Translations under genes and position numbers: made by a program | NCBI RefSeq assembly: GCF_037450285.1 | Contig: NZ_JAQISN010000002.1 | Location: forward strand, 310,001 to 374,000 | DNA: 64,000 nucleotides | Source of the DNA: Erwinia sp. SLM-02 | Lineage (GTDB): Bacteria > Pseudomonadota > Gammaproteobacteria > Enterobacterales > Enterobacteriaceae | Direction of reading: 5' to 3' | Notes under the pieces: generated by a model | Told to the model about the DNA's origin: nothing | What the model saw: only the letters and a program-made list of their open reading frames with translations | The model's database searches: none | Shown here: positions 33,265-41,494 of the stretch, piece by piece | How positions within the stretch are numbered: position 1 is the first letter of the stretch | Layout of the letters: every line of letters starts with the position of its first letter

Positions 33265-35691
33265 ATGAGGATTGACTTTGTGGCGTCAACTCCCCTGAAG
33301 CTGGCTATTCTCGGCCTGAACGGCTGCCTCCTGCCGCTGTCCGTCGTTGCCGAAACGTGGAATTCACTGCCGCCGCCGCCGGCGGTGCAGGCCACTACGG
33401 GCGAGGCGCAAAGCTGGATGCTGGGGCTGGAGTTAAACGGCTATGATACCGGTGAGGTGGTCAGCGTTCAGTTCCAGGGCGATCACTATGTCATGCGCGC
33501 GGCAGATTTACTGAAGGTGGGTATCCCCAGTTCGAAGATTAACTCAACGATGATGGACGTCTCGGCGATGGAAAACGTTAAGGCCGAGTATGACCGCCGG
33601 GGTCAGCGGCTGCAGCTGACGGTTCCGCCGGAATGGCTGCCGCAGCAAACGTTCGGTAAAGCCACCCATAATGGCCCCCGCTATGACGGCCGCAGCAGCT
33701 CAGGGGCGCTGTTTAACTACAATGTTTACGGCAGCCAGACCAACGGCGGCGGCAGCCGTATTTCAGCCTGGAACGATCTACGCCTGTTTGGCAACTGGGG
33801 GCAGTTTTCCAACAGTGGGATCGTGCAACGCCAGCTGTCCGGCGACGCCGATTTGGGCGATGGTTATACCCGCTATGACACCTGGTGGTCGAATCAAAAT
33901 GAAGATAATGCGCTGACCCTGCGGGTGGGCGATCTGATCACCGATTCCCTGCCATGGAGCAGCAGCGTTCGCGTCGGTGGCATTCAGCTGGCCCGCGATT
34001 TCTCGCTGCGCCCCGACCTGATCACCTATCCCCTGCCCGCGTTCTCGGGCCAGGCGGCCGTGCCGTCCACCGTCGATTTGTTTGTGAACGGTTACCGTAC
34101 CAGCACGAACAGCGTGCAGCCCGGCCCCTGGTCGATGACCAATCTGCCGTTCGTGAACGGTGCGGGCAGCGCGGTGGTGGTGACCACCGATGCCCAGGGA
34201 CGGCAGGTGACCACCACCCTGCCGTTTTACGTCGCCAGTAACCTCCTGCAGAGCGGCCTGTCGGACTTTGCGGTTTCTTCCGGAGCACTGCGTGAGAACT
34301 ACGGCCTGAAGAACTTTGATTACGGCCCGCTGACCGCCAGCGGGTCATATCGCTATGGGTTAACCGACTGGCTAACTCTGGAGAGCCACGGCGAAGCGGC
34401 CGAGTCGCTGGCGCAGCTGGGCGGCGGCGGTCAGCTGCGGGTCGGCGCGCTGGGCGTGATCAACGGATCCGTCAGCCAGAGCCAGATGATGGGGCAAAGC
34501 GGCAATCAGTACAGCTGGGGCTATCAGTACAGCACAAGCCGGTTCTCCGTGGGCGTGCAGCAAATGCTGCGCTCCAGCGGCTATGGCAACCTCGCACTGT
34601 ACGGTGACCGCAAGAATGCCGAGACGTTGAATAACGCGGAACCGGACTACTACACGCTGAGCCGCCGCAGCGCCCAGTACAGCGCCAGCCTGTCGCTGGA
34701 CCGCTACGGCAGTCTGGGCGCCGCGCTGATCGATATCACCAGCGGCAACGGTGAGCGCACCCGGCTGCTCAACCTGACCTGGAGCCGCGGCCTGTGGGGA
34801 GGCAGCAGCATTTATGTCTCTGCCAGCCGGGATAACCTGGACAATAACTGGGCGGGAGCCATTTCGTTCAGCATGCCTTTCAGTACCCTGATGAGCGGCG
34901 GAGCCAGCGTAGAGCGTGATGCACAGGGTAAAAATTCCCAGCGGCTGTTTGTCTCCCGCTCCATGCCAAGCGACGGCGGTTTCGCCTGGGATGCTTCCTG
35001 GGCGAATCAGAGCAGCGGCGGTGACTACCGTCAGGGCAGTCTGCGCTGGCGTAATCAGCAGGTGGAAACCTCCGGCGGCTTCTACGGTGACGGTGATTAC
35101 ATGACCAAATGGGGCCAGGTTAACGGCTCGCTGGTGCTGATGGACAACCAGCTGTTTGCCGCCAATCAGGTCACCGACTCCTTCGTACTGGTCAAAACGG
35201 GCTACCCGAATGTCGGCGTGCGCTTTGAGAACCAGCTGCAGGGCCAGACCAACAGTAAAGGCTACTTCCTGGTACCGCGCGTGACCTCAAACTATGCCGC
35301 TAAATATGATATCGACACGCTCGACCTGCCGGCTAATCTGGGTACCGAGGACGTGGAGAAACGCGTTTCGGTGAAGCGCCAGAGTGGCTATCTGCTGGAT
35401 ATGGAAATCAAACCGCTGCGCGCCGCCAGCGTCATCATCAACGACCAACACGGCCAGCCGCTGCCGGTGGGCACCGCGATTACGCGCACCGCTCCACCGG
35501 CCGAAGTGGTGGGCTGGGATGGCATCGTATGGATGGATAACCTCGAACAGCGTAACCCGATTCGTGCACGTACGCCGGACGGGCGCACCTGCGAGACGGA
35601 GCTGACGCTGCCGAAAGAACTGCCTGATACGCTGGTGACCTACGGTCCGCTGGTCTGTCCGCTGTCGTCCCCTTCAGGAACAACGCCATGA
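33265..35691 (+). CDS. csuD: Outer-membrane pilus usher (CsuD-like)
   Basis: The roughly 800-residue protein has the usher architecture. An N-terminal domain (LGLELNGYDTGEVVSVQ) leads into a long barrel with a plug region around QPGPWSMTNLPFVNGAGSAVVVTTDAQGR. C-terminal domains (about 650-800) include KSGYPNVGVRFENQLQGQTNSKGY. The ATG at 33265 has no ribosome-binding site. GTG at 33280 has AGGATT at the right distance and also gives a signal peptide, so it may be the real start. It overlaps the adhesin gene by 4 nt (ATGA). Confidence 0.93.
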   Translation: MRIDFVASTPLKLAILGLNGCLLPLSVVAETWNSLPPPPAVQATTGEAQSWMLGLELNGYDTGEVVSVQFQGDHYVMRAADLLKVGIPSSKINSTMMDVSAMENVKAEYDRRGQRLQLTVPPEWLPQQTFGKATHNGPRYDGRSSSGALFNYNVYGSQTNGGGSRISAWNDLRLFGNWGQFSNSGIVQRQLSGDADLGDGYTRYDTWWSNQNEDNALTLRVGDLITDSLPWSSSVRVGGIQLARDFSLRPDLITYPLPAFSGQAAVPSTVDLFVNGYRTSTNSVQPGPWSMTNLPFVNGAGSAVVVTTDAQGRQVTTTLPFYVASNLLQSGLSDFAVSSGALRENYGLKNFDYGPLTASGSYRYGLTDWLTLESHGEAAESLAQLGGGGQLRVGALGVINGSVSQSQMMGQSGNQYSWGYQYSTSRFSVGVQQMLRSSGYGNLALYGDRKNAETLNNAEPDYYTLSRRSAQYSASLSLDRYGSLGAALIDITSGNGERTRLLNLTWSRGLWGGSSIYVSASRDNLDNNWAGAISFSMPFSTLMSGGASVERDAQGKNSQRLFVSRSMPSDGGFAWDASWANQSSGGDYRQGSLRWRNQQVETSGGFYGDGDYMTKWGQVNGSLVLMDNQLFAANQVTDSFVLVKTGYPNVGVRFENQLQGQTNSKGYFLVPRVTSNYAAKYDIDTLDLPANLGTEDVEKRVSVKRQSGYLLDMEIKPLRAASVIINDQHGQPLPVGTAITRTAPPAEVVGWDGIVWMDNLEQRNPIRARTPDGRTCETELTLPKELPDTLVTYGPLVCPLSSPSGTTP

Positions 35692-36674
35692 AAAGAGTAT
35701 TTTTATCCCTGACCTTTCTCCTGCTGATGAGCGGGTCATGGCTGGCGCAGGCCGCCTGTACGCTTAGCCCGACCAGTGCGACGGCCAGCTTTGGTACCAT
35801 GACCTCGTTTGCGGTCACCACCGCGCAAACCACACTGAATGGCACCTACACTGTCGACTGTGGTGCCGGGGTATTAACGTTACTTGGCAACGACAATATC
35901 ACCGTTAAACTGACGACAGCGACCTTCAGCTCCAGCACAACGCAGGCGGCGCTTGGGCTGGGCACCGATCGTATACCGCTGCAGGTATGTACCGACCCCA
36001 GTTGCACATCGGTGGTCACGCTGGGCGGCACGGGGGTGGTTATTCCCCGCAGTACTCTGCTGGACCTCGCCGGGCTGTTGAATGGGTATCGCTTTCCGAT
36101 CCCGCTGTACGTGCGCCAGATGCCCGGCGCGGTAGTGGCGGCAGGTAACTATACCGTGGTACTGACGGTGACATTTACCTATGACATCTGTACCGCTATT
36201 GGCATTGGTAATCTCTGTGTGCTGGGGAACCGCCAGCAGGGCACCTTATCTTTACCGATTACCCTGAATATGACCGTCACGCGCGACTGCACCACCATTA
36301 CCGCGCCGGGCATTGACTTCGGCAGCGCGCCGCTGCCCGCCAACTTCCTGCCGGTCAGCCAGTCGCTGAATGTGATCTGCACCAAAGGCAGCACCTATAC
36401 CGTGGGCATTACCAACGGCGGCAATCCGGTGGGTAACCAGCGCTATATGATCTCAGGCAGTAACAAGCTGGCCTACCAGATTTATAAAGGCACCACCGGC
36501 ACCACCTACTGGGGCCCGACCGGCACCGATCGCGTTGACAGCAGCACGGCCAGCGCGATCAGTAGCGATGGCTTGACCAAGACTTTCAGCTATCGCGCGC
36601 TGATTATCAGCACCCAGACGCCACAGCCGGCGGGGAGCTACCTGGATTCGGTGTCGGTGGACGTTACGTTTTAA
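35688..36674 (+). CDS. csuE: Csu-type tip adhesin with two SCPU domains (CsuE-like)
   Basis: The 328-residue exported protein has a signal peptide (MKRVFLSLTFLLLMSGSWLAQA). It carries two SCPU-like domains, an N-terminal one (about 23-165) and a C-terminal pilin-type one (about 190-328) ending YLDSVSVDVTF. In Acinetobacter Csu pili the two-domain last gene is the tip adhesin, which binds hydrophobic surfaces with exposed loops. The N-terminal domain here has hydrophobic runs (TLLDLAGLLNGYRFPIPLYV) that could play that part (inference). It is the last gene of the operon. Confidence 0.85.
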   Translation: MKRVFLSLTFLLLMSGSWLAQAACTLSPTSATASFGTMTSFAVTTAQTTLNGTYTVDCGAGVLTLLGNDNITVKLTTATFSSSTTQAALGLGTDRIPLQVCTDPSCTSVVTLGGTGVVIPRSTLLDLAGLLNGYRFPIPLYVRQMPGAVVAAGNYTVVLTVTFTYDICTAIGIGNLCVLGNRQQGTLSLPITLNMTVTRDCTTITAPGIDFGSAPLPANFLPVSQSLNVICTKGSTYTVGITNGGNPVGNQRYMISGSNKLAYQIYKGTTGTTYWGPTGTDRVDSSTASAISSDGLTKTFSYRALIISTQTPQPAGSYLDSVSVDVTF

Positions 36675-36742
36675 ATCAATGTACAAATTTTAACCCCTAT
36701 GTGCATTGTTAATTATTTGTTACCAATATAAATATCCTGTGC

Positions 36743-36782
36743 CCGGTAACGGTGATGTGTATCACATTAATACCGTTACCGG
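36743..36782. promoter_or_regulatory. CRP-like site inside a long inverted repeat, upstream of the MFS symporter
   Basis: CCGGTAACGGT (36743-36753) and ACCGTTACCGG (36772-36782) are perfect 11-bp inverted arms. The segment between holds GTGA-TGTGTA-TCACA (36752-36766), a close match to the CRP consensus TGTGA-N6-TCACA. It ends 38 nt before the symporter ATG and follows the pilus operon stop by 68 nt. It may combine a regulator palindrome with a CRP site. Confidence 0.6.
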
Positions 36783-36820
36783 CAGGCTAAAACGGGGGAA
36801 ATCACACTAAGGATATCCTC

Positions 36821-38140
36821 ATGACCCCTGAGACAGTCAGCACCTCATCGCGGCAGGGCGGTGCCCGAACCATCTTCAACGTTACCAGCGGTAACTTCCT
36901 CGAGATGTACGATTTTATGGTGTTCGGCTACTACGCCACCGCCATCGCCAAAACCTTCTTTCCCGGCGACGATCCCTTCGCTTCACTGATGCTGACGCTG
37001 ATGACCTTCGGCGCGGGGTTCCTGATGCGCCCGCTGGGGGCGATTATTCTCGGTTCGTATATCGACCGCCAGGGGCGCCGCAAAGGGCTGTTGCTGACGC
37101 TGGGCCTGATGGCCATCGGGACGCTGACCATCGCGCTGACGCCGGGTTATGCCACGCTCGGTATGGCCGCGCCGGTACTGATCCTGCTGGGGCGTTTGCT
37201 GCAGGGCTTTTCCGCCGGGGTGGAGCTGGGCGGTGTGTCGGTGTATCTCTCCGAGATTGCGCCAAAAGGTAAGAAAGGGTTCTACGTCAGCTGGCAGTCC
37301 GGCAGCCAGCAAATCGCGGTGATCTTCGCCGCGCTGCTGGGGCTGGGGCTGAACCATCTGCTGGATAAGGGTCAGGTGACCGAGTGGGGCTGGCGTATTC
37401 CGTTTATTATTGGCTGTATGATCGTGCCGTTCCTGTTCTGGATCCGCCGTGCGCTGGAGGAGACAGAGGCTTTCAGTCAGCGTAAGCATCATCCCACCAT
37501 GGGGCAGATTACCCGCTCCGTGGCGCGCAACTGGGCGCTGGTGCTGGCGGGTATGCTGATGGTGGTCACCACCACCGTGATGTTCTATATGATCACCGCG
37601 TTTACGCCGACCTTTGGTAAAACGGTGCTGATGATGAGCGATAAGCAGAGTTTCCTGGTGACGCTGTGCATCGGTATTTCCAATCTGTTCTGGCTGCCGC
37701 TGATGGGAGCCGCCTCGGACCGTTTTGGCCGCCGCCCGCTGCTGCTGCTGTTTACCGTGCTGATGATTTTGACCGCGTGGCCGGTGCTGCACTGGCTGGT
37801 CGGCTCACCGAGCTTTGCCCACCTGCTGGAGGCCGAGCTGTGGCTGTCGTTCCTTTACGGTAGCTATAACGGCGCGATGGTGGTGTATCTGGCCGAGGTG
37901 ATGCCGGCAGAGGTGCGTGCAACCGGGTTCTCGCTGGCCTACAGTCTGGCCACGGCGCTGTTTGGCGGCTTTACGCCGGCGGTGTGCAGTTATCTGATCC
38001 ATGCCACCGGCGACAAGGCGATGCCGGGCGTATGGTTAACTGTGGCGGCAGTGTGTGGTCTGGTCGGAACGCTGATTATTAAGCGGCTGGTGAAGCAGTA
38101 TCAGGTTCGGCGGTTGTCAGAGCCGGCGATTACGGTTTAG
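36821..38140 (+). CDS. MFS tricarboxylate (citrate/tricarballylate-type) proton symporter
   Basis: The 439-residue membrane protein has 12 predicted helices and belongs to the metabolite:H+ symporter family of CitA and TcuC. The N-terminus VTSGNFLEMYDFMVFGYYAT, the loop DRQGRRKGLLLTLG and LLQGFSAGVELGGVSVYLSE match these carriers closely. The substrate is probably citrate, tricarballylate or a related acid; the sequence alone does not separate them. No catabolic tcuAB genes are adjacent. GGAT lies before the ATG, and a CRP-like site upstream suggests catabolite control. Confidence 0.88.
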   Translation: MTPETVSTSSRQGGARTIFNVTSGNFLEMYDFMVFGYYATAIAKTFFPGDDPFASLMLTLMTFGAGFLMRPLGAIILGSYIDRQGRRKGLLLTLGLMAIGTLTIALTPGYATLGMAAPVLILLGRLLQGFSAGVELGGVSVYLSEIAPKGKKGFYVSWQSGSQQIAVIFAALLGLGLNHLLDKGQVTEWGWRIPFIIGCMIVPFLFWIRRALEETEAFSQRKHHPTMGQITRSVARNWALVLAGMLMVVTTTVMFYMITAFTPTFGKTVLMMSDKQSFLVTLCIGISNLFWLPLMGAASDRFGRRPLLLLFTVLMILTAWPVLHWLVGSPSFAHLLEAELWLSFLYGSYNGAMVVYLAEVMPAEVRATGFSLAYSLATALFGGFTPAVCSYLIHATGDKAMPGVWLTVAAVCGLVGTLIIKRLVKQYQVRRLSEPAITV

Positions 38141-38183
38141 CTGAGGGTTGCTGGCGTCGGCTGGCAGTTCGGCGATCTCGCCT

Positions 38184-38375
38184 ACGGGCTGTCCCCGCTC
38201 ATCCGGCGGTCCTCGCGCCGCTTCGCGGTGCCATCACTCCGCTCGTCAGCCTCACGGACCAGCACAGACGCGCGTCCTGCGCGGCTGTGCTTTTCGTCCG
38301 CGTCCATGCGGCCGAATCCTGGCTTCCTCTCTTCGTTCAGCGCTGCGGATTGCCGGGTGGGCGGACACAGCCCGT
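38184..38375. repeat. 192-bp structured element with terminal inverted repeats
   Basis: The left end ACGGGCTGTCCCCGC (38184-38198) and the right end GCGGACACAGCCCGT (38361-38375) are inverted repeats matching at 13 of 15 positions. Inside are further strong stems. One example is AGCACAG...CTGTGCT enclosing CGCGC...GCGCG (about 38261-38291); another is a GCGCCGC-TTC-GCGGTGC stem near 38214-38231. No transposase frame is present. It resembles a non-autonomous palindromic repeat, but copy number is unknown here. Confidence 0.5.
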
Positions 38376-38675
38376 CTGCTTTGCCTGGCATGAGTTGCCT
38401 TTACGAAGTTTTCAATCACAACAGCTGTCCTGGCCTGCCCAATATCGTTCTGTCACCGAGATAAAGAAAAAGAAGGCTGTAAGGCGGGTAAATCCGATCG
38501 GGGGAGCAGTCTCTGTGGCAGATGGGTAATCCTCAGCACTGAGGCACTGACAGCGGGGCCGCAGAGATCAGGTGAAAAGAGGGAATGAGCGGATACAGGG
38601 GATGGCAGCTGGCAAGAAGCGAGCACGGTTTAAGCAGGGGGAGCGGCAAACACCGCAGCCACCAGCGATACGCAT

Positions 38676-38707
38676 AAAAAAACCGCTATCTGAAAGACAG
38701 CGGTTTT
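38676..38707 (-). terminator. exbBD operon terminator (bidirectional)
   Basis: AAAACCGCT (38679-38687) pairs with AGCGGTTTT (38699-38707). The stem continues through one mismatch into TCT/AGA around a GAA-type loop. Flanking A and T runs let it work on both strands; it lies 66 nt after the exbD stop. Confidence 0.85.
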
Positions 38708-38772
38708 AACGTTTGAACCGAAGAAACATCACCTGAATCGGCAGCCCGTTAAATCCGGGCACCGCGACCCGG

Positions 38773-39195
38773 TTATTTCGATACGGTTTCCATGCCCATC
38801 AGACCAATCTTCAGATAACCCGCCTGACGCAGCTTATCCATCACGCCCATCAGCGTTTCATAACTCACTGACTTATCGGCCTGGAAGAAGATAGTGGTAT
38901 CTTTCTTGCCTTCGGTCTGCTTAACCAACGTATCCACCAGCGTCTCTTGCGATACCGCATCATTACCGATAAACAGCTGATTATCGGCCTTAATCGACAG
39001 ATAAACCGGTTTTTCCGGGCGCGGCTGCGGAGTACTGGTTGAGGCAGGCAGATTGACGCGAACGTCAACGGTGGCAAGCGGCGCGGCGACCATAAAGATA
39101 ATCAGCAGCACCAGCATCACGTCGATAAACGGCGTCACGTTGATTTCGTGCATTTCACCGTTGCTATCGAGGTCTTCGTTTAATCGCATTGCCAT
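38773..39195 (-). CDS. exbD: TonB-system proton-motive-force transducer ExbD
   Basis: The 140-residue protein has a short cytoplasmic tail and one membrane helix with the essential Asp25 (VTPFIDVMLVLLIIFMVAA). A periplasmic domain follows, ending GYLKIGLMGMETVSK. Two ExbD helices sit in the ExbB pentamer and energise TonB for siderophore and vitamin B12 uptake. It starts 5 nt after exbB, as in E. coli. Confidence 0.97.
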   Translation of the reverse strand: MAMRLNEDLDSNGEMHEINVTPFIDVMLVLLIIFMVAAPLATVDVRVNLPASTSTPQPRPEKPVYLSIKADNQLFIGNDAVSQETLVDTLVKQTEGKKDTTIFFQADKSVSYETLMGVMDKLRQAGYLKIGLMGMETVSK

Positions 39196-39200
39196 AGCGC

Positions 39201-39935
39201 TTAACCTACCCGCAGTTTCTGCGCCGACTGAACGCGGTGAGAGCTTTCGCTGGCGGCGAGGTCAAGATCGCGGCTCTGCAGCAGCAGAACCTGTGCAGCC
39301 ACATCGCCCAGAGACGCTTTATAGCTGGCGATCATACGGGCAAACACGTTGTAAATCACTACCGCAGGAATAGCCGCTACCAGACCAATCGCGGTGGCCA
39401 ACAGCGCTTCCGCAATGCCCGGCGCCACAACGGCCAGGTTGGTTGTCTGAGTTTTCGCAATACCGATGAAGCTGTTCATGATGCCCCATACGGTACCGAA
39501 CAGACCCACGAACGGCGCAATCGCACCGATGGTCGCAAGGTAACCGTTACCGCGACCGGCGTGGCGGCTGAACGCGGCAACGCGGCGCTCAAGGCGGAAA
39601 CCGGTGCGCTCTTTAATACCGTTGTTATCATCGGTACCGGCGGACAGTTCCAGCTCGTTTTCGGCTTCTTTAATCAGCAATGCGCTGAGGCTCTGACCGG
39701 TGAAACTGGCGCTGGTTTTTGATGCTTCATCCAGCGAACGTACGGTTGCCAGCTGCTGCTGCTCGCGCTTCAGACGTCTGCGTGCGGAACTCAATTCGAT
39801 TGTTTTGCTAAAGAAGATGGCCCAGGTGACAACGGATGCCAACAACAGTCCAATCATTACGGCTTTAACCACGATGTCTGCATGCTGGTACATGCCCCAG
39901 ACGGAAAGGTCCATCTGCATCAAATCATTTGTCAC
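39201..39935 (-). CDS. exbB: TonB-system proton channel subunit ExbB
   Basis: The 244-residue protein has three membrane helices. Helix 2 is APFVGLFGTVWGIMNSFIGIA and helix 3 is APGIAEALLATAIGLVAAIPAVVIYNVFA, the characteristic pore-lining segments of ExbB/TolQ. It has the same length as E. coli ExbB and the same divergent arrangement with metC. A Fur-like box lies about 75 nt upstream, in keeping with iron repression. Confidence 0.97.
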   Translation of the reverse strand: MTNDLMQMDLSVWGMYQHADIVVKAVMIGLLLASVVTWAIFFSKTIELSSARRRLKREQQQLATVRSLDEASKTSASFTGQSLSALLIKEAENELELSAGTDDNNGIKERTGFRLERRVAAFSRHAGRGNGYLATIGAIAPFVGLFGTVWGIMNSFIGIAKTQTTNLAVVAPGIAEALLATAIGLVAAIPAVVIYNVFARMIASYKASLGDVAAQVLLLQSRDLDLAASESSHRVQSAQKLRVG

Positions 39936-40007
39936 GCTGTGTCTCCAACATCTAATTGCTGATAGCGAAAAAATTCAGGCCAGATCATACCAAACCCGTT
40001 AGGAATT

Positions 40008-40026
40008 GATAGTAGTTCTCATTACT
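40008..40026 (-). promoter_or_regulatory. Fur-like box upstream of exbB
   Basis: Read on the minus strand, AGTAATGAGAACTACTATC matches 13 of 19 positions of the Fur consensus. It is about 73-91 nt before the exbB start, a plausible promoter position. Confidence 0.5.
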
Positions 40027-40076
40027 ATTTACACCCTATAAGACATTTTTTGAACAATTTTTTTCTCATTTACGGA

Positions 40077-40092
40077 TGTGATGGCGCTCACA
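40077..40092. promoter_or_regulatory. CRP-like site between exbB and metC
   Basis: TGTGA-TGGCGC-TCACA matches both half-sites of the CRP consensus exactly. It is centred about 100 bp before metC and 150 bp before exbB. A separate small palindrome TACCTC-AGGA-GAGGTA lies nearby at 40124-40139. No strong MetJ repeat (AGACGTCT) was found. Confidence 0.55.
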
Positions 40093-40183
40093 GTGAAATT
40101 TTATCACTTACCTTCAGGCTGAATACCTCAGGAGAGGTAGCCGTGTTAACGTAAAAACAACACTGAATAAAGAGACCGTTTTA

Positions 40184-41374
40184 ATGACCAGCAAAAAGAT
40201 CGAAACGGCCCTGGTGGCCGCCGGACGCAGCAAACGATACACCCAGGGATCGGTGAACAGCGTGATTCAGCGCGCCTCTTCTCTGGTTTTTGACACCGTT
40301 GCCGATAAAAAGCGAGCCACCGCCGGGCGCGCCAACGGCGAACTGTTTTATGGCCGTCGGGGTACCCTCACCCACTTTTCGCTGCAGGATGCGATGACCG
40401 AACTGGAAGGCGGCGCGGGCTGCGTACTGTATCCCTGCGGTGCTGCAGCGGTGGCCAACGCCATTCTCGCGTTTGTTGACGCCGGGGATAACGTACTGAT
40501 GAGCGGCAGCGTTTACGAACCGACTCAGGACTTTTGCACCAAAATCCTCAGCAAGCTGAACGTCAGCACCACCTGGTTCGATCACTGCATCGGCGCTGAA
40601 ATTGCCGATTTAGTGCAGCCCAACACCCGCGTGGTCTTCCTGGAGTCTCCGGCATCGATCACTATGGAAGTGCAGGATATCCCCTCCATCGTGGCGGCGG
40701 TGCGCAGCAAAGCCCCTGAGGCCATTATCATGGTCGATAATACCTGGGCGGCCGGGATCCTGTTTCGCGCGCTGGATTTCGGCGTGGATATCTCTATTCA
40801 GGCGGCCACCAAATATCTGGTTGGCCACTCGGATGCGATGATCGGCACCGCCGTAGCCAATGCGCGCTGCTGGGCGCAGCTGCGGGAAAACTCGTATCTG
40901 ATGGGCCAGATGGTGGATGCCGACACCGCTTACGTCACCAGCCGCGGGCTGCGCACGCTGGCGGTGCGCCTGCGTCAGCATCAGGAGAGCAGCATTCAGG
41001 TTGCGCAGTGGCTGGCCGGGCGCGATGAAGTTGAGCGGGTGAATCATCCGGCGCTGCCGGAGTGCAAAGGGCACGAATTCTGGCAGCGCGATTTCAGCGG
41101 CTGCAGCGGCCTGTTCTCCTTTATCCTGAAGGAACGCCTGAGCAGTGAGCGCCTGGCACACTACCTGGATCATTTCAGCCACTTCAGCATGGCCTACTCC
41201 TGGGGCGGCTATGAGTCGCTGATCCTCGCCAATCAGCCTGAAGAACTGGCCGCTATCCGCCCCGCAGGCGGCATTGATTTCACCGGTACGCTGGTTCGGG
41301 TGCATATCGGCCTGGAACACGTTGACGATCTGATCGAGGATCTGCGTGCGGGCTTCGACAGGCTGAGCCAGTAA
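40184..41374 (+). CDS. metC: Cystathionine beta-lyase
   Basis: The 396-residue PLP enzyme splits cystathionine into homocysteine, pyruvate and ammonia in methionine synthesis. The PLP-binding Lys is in SIQAATKYLVGHSDAMIGT, the phosphate-binding Tyr/Arg block in LFYGRRGTLTHFSL, and DNTWAAGILF holds the ring-contacting Asp. Length and sequence follow E. coli MetC, as does its divergence from exbB. Confidence 0.97.
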   Translation: MTSKKIETALVAAGRSKRYTQGSVNSVIQRASSLVFDTVADKKRATAGRANGELFYGRRGTLTHFSLQDAMTELEGGAGCVLYPCGAAAVANAILAFVDAGDNVLMSGSVYEPTQDFCTKILSKLNVSTTWFDHCIGAEIADLVQPNTRVVFLESPASITMEVQDIPSIVAAVRSKAPEAIIMVDNTWAAGILFRALDFGVDISIQAATKYLVGHSDAMIGTAVANARCWAQLRENSYLMGQMVDADTAYVTSRGLRTLAVRLRQHQESSIQVAQWLAGRDEVERVNHPALPECKGHEFWQRDFSGCSGLFSFILKERLSSERLAHYLDHFSHFSMAYSWGGYESLILANQPEELAAIRPAGGIDFTGTLVRVHIGLEHVDDLIEDLRAGFDRLSQ

Positions 41375-41401
41375 TCTTTGCTGCTTCAACAAATTATCAA
41401 T

Positions 41402-41423
41402 AAGGCGCGCTGTTCGCGCCTTT
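41402..41423 (+). terminator. metC terminator
   Basis: AAGGCGCG (41402-41409) and CGCGCCTT (41415-41422) form a perfect 8-bp stem with a CTGTT loop, followed by a short TT. It is 27 nt after the metC stop; the U-tract is short. Confidence 0.7.
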
Positions 41424-41494
41424 GATCAAGATATCTGGCACGATTTGCGAGTAGTATAGGGGTATAGCTATAGCTGTAGTTAACGGGATAACGA

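Larger units (their letters stand above)
38141..38772. other. Gene-free region after the symporter
   Basis: This 632-bp stretch separates the symporter from the convergent exbD. It holds a GC-rich 192-bp element with terminal inverted repeats (38184-38375) and then a purine-rich stretch (38450-38670) with no recognisable gene. The terminator of the exb operon follows at 38676-38707. Short open frames here lack ribosome-binding sites. Confidence 0.5.

Noticed and set aside
38184..38375. Insertion sequence
   Set aside because: It has inverted ends but is 192 bp and codes for no transposase, so it was listed only as a repeat-like element.
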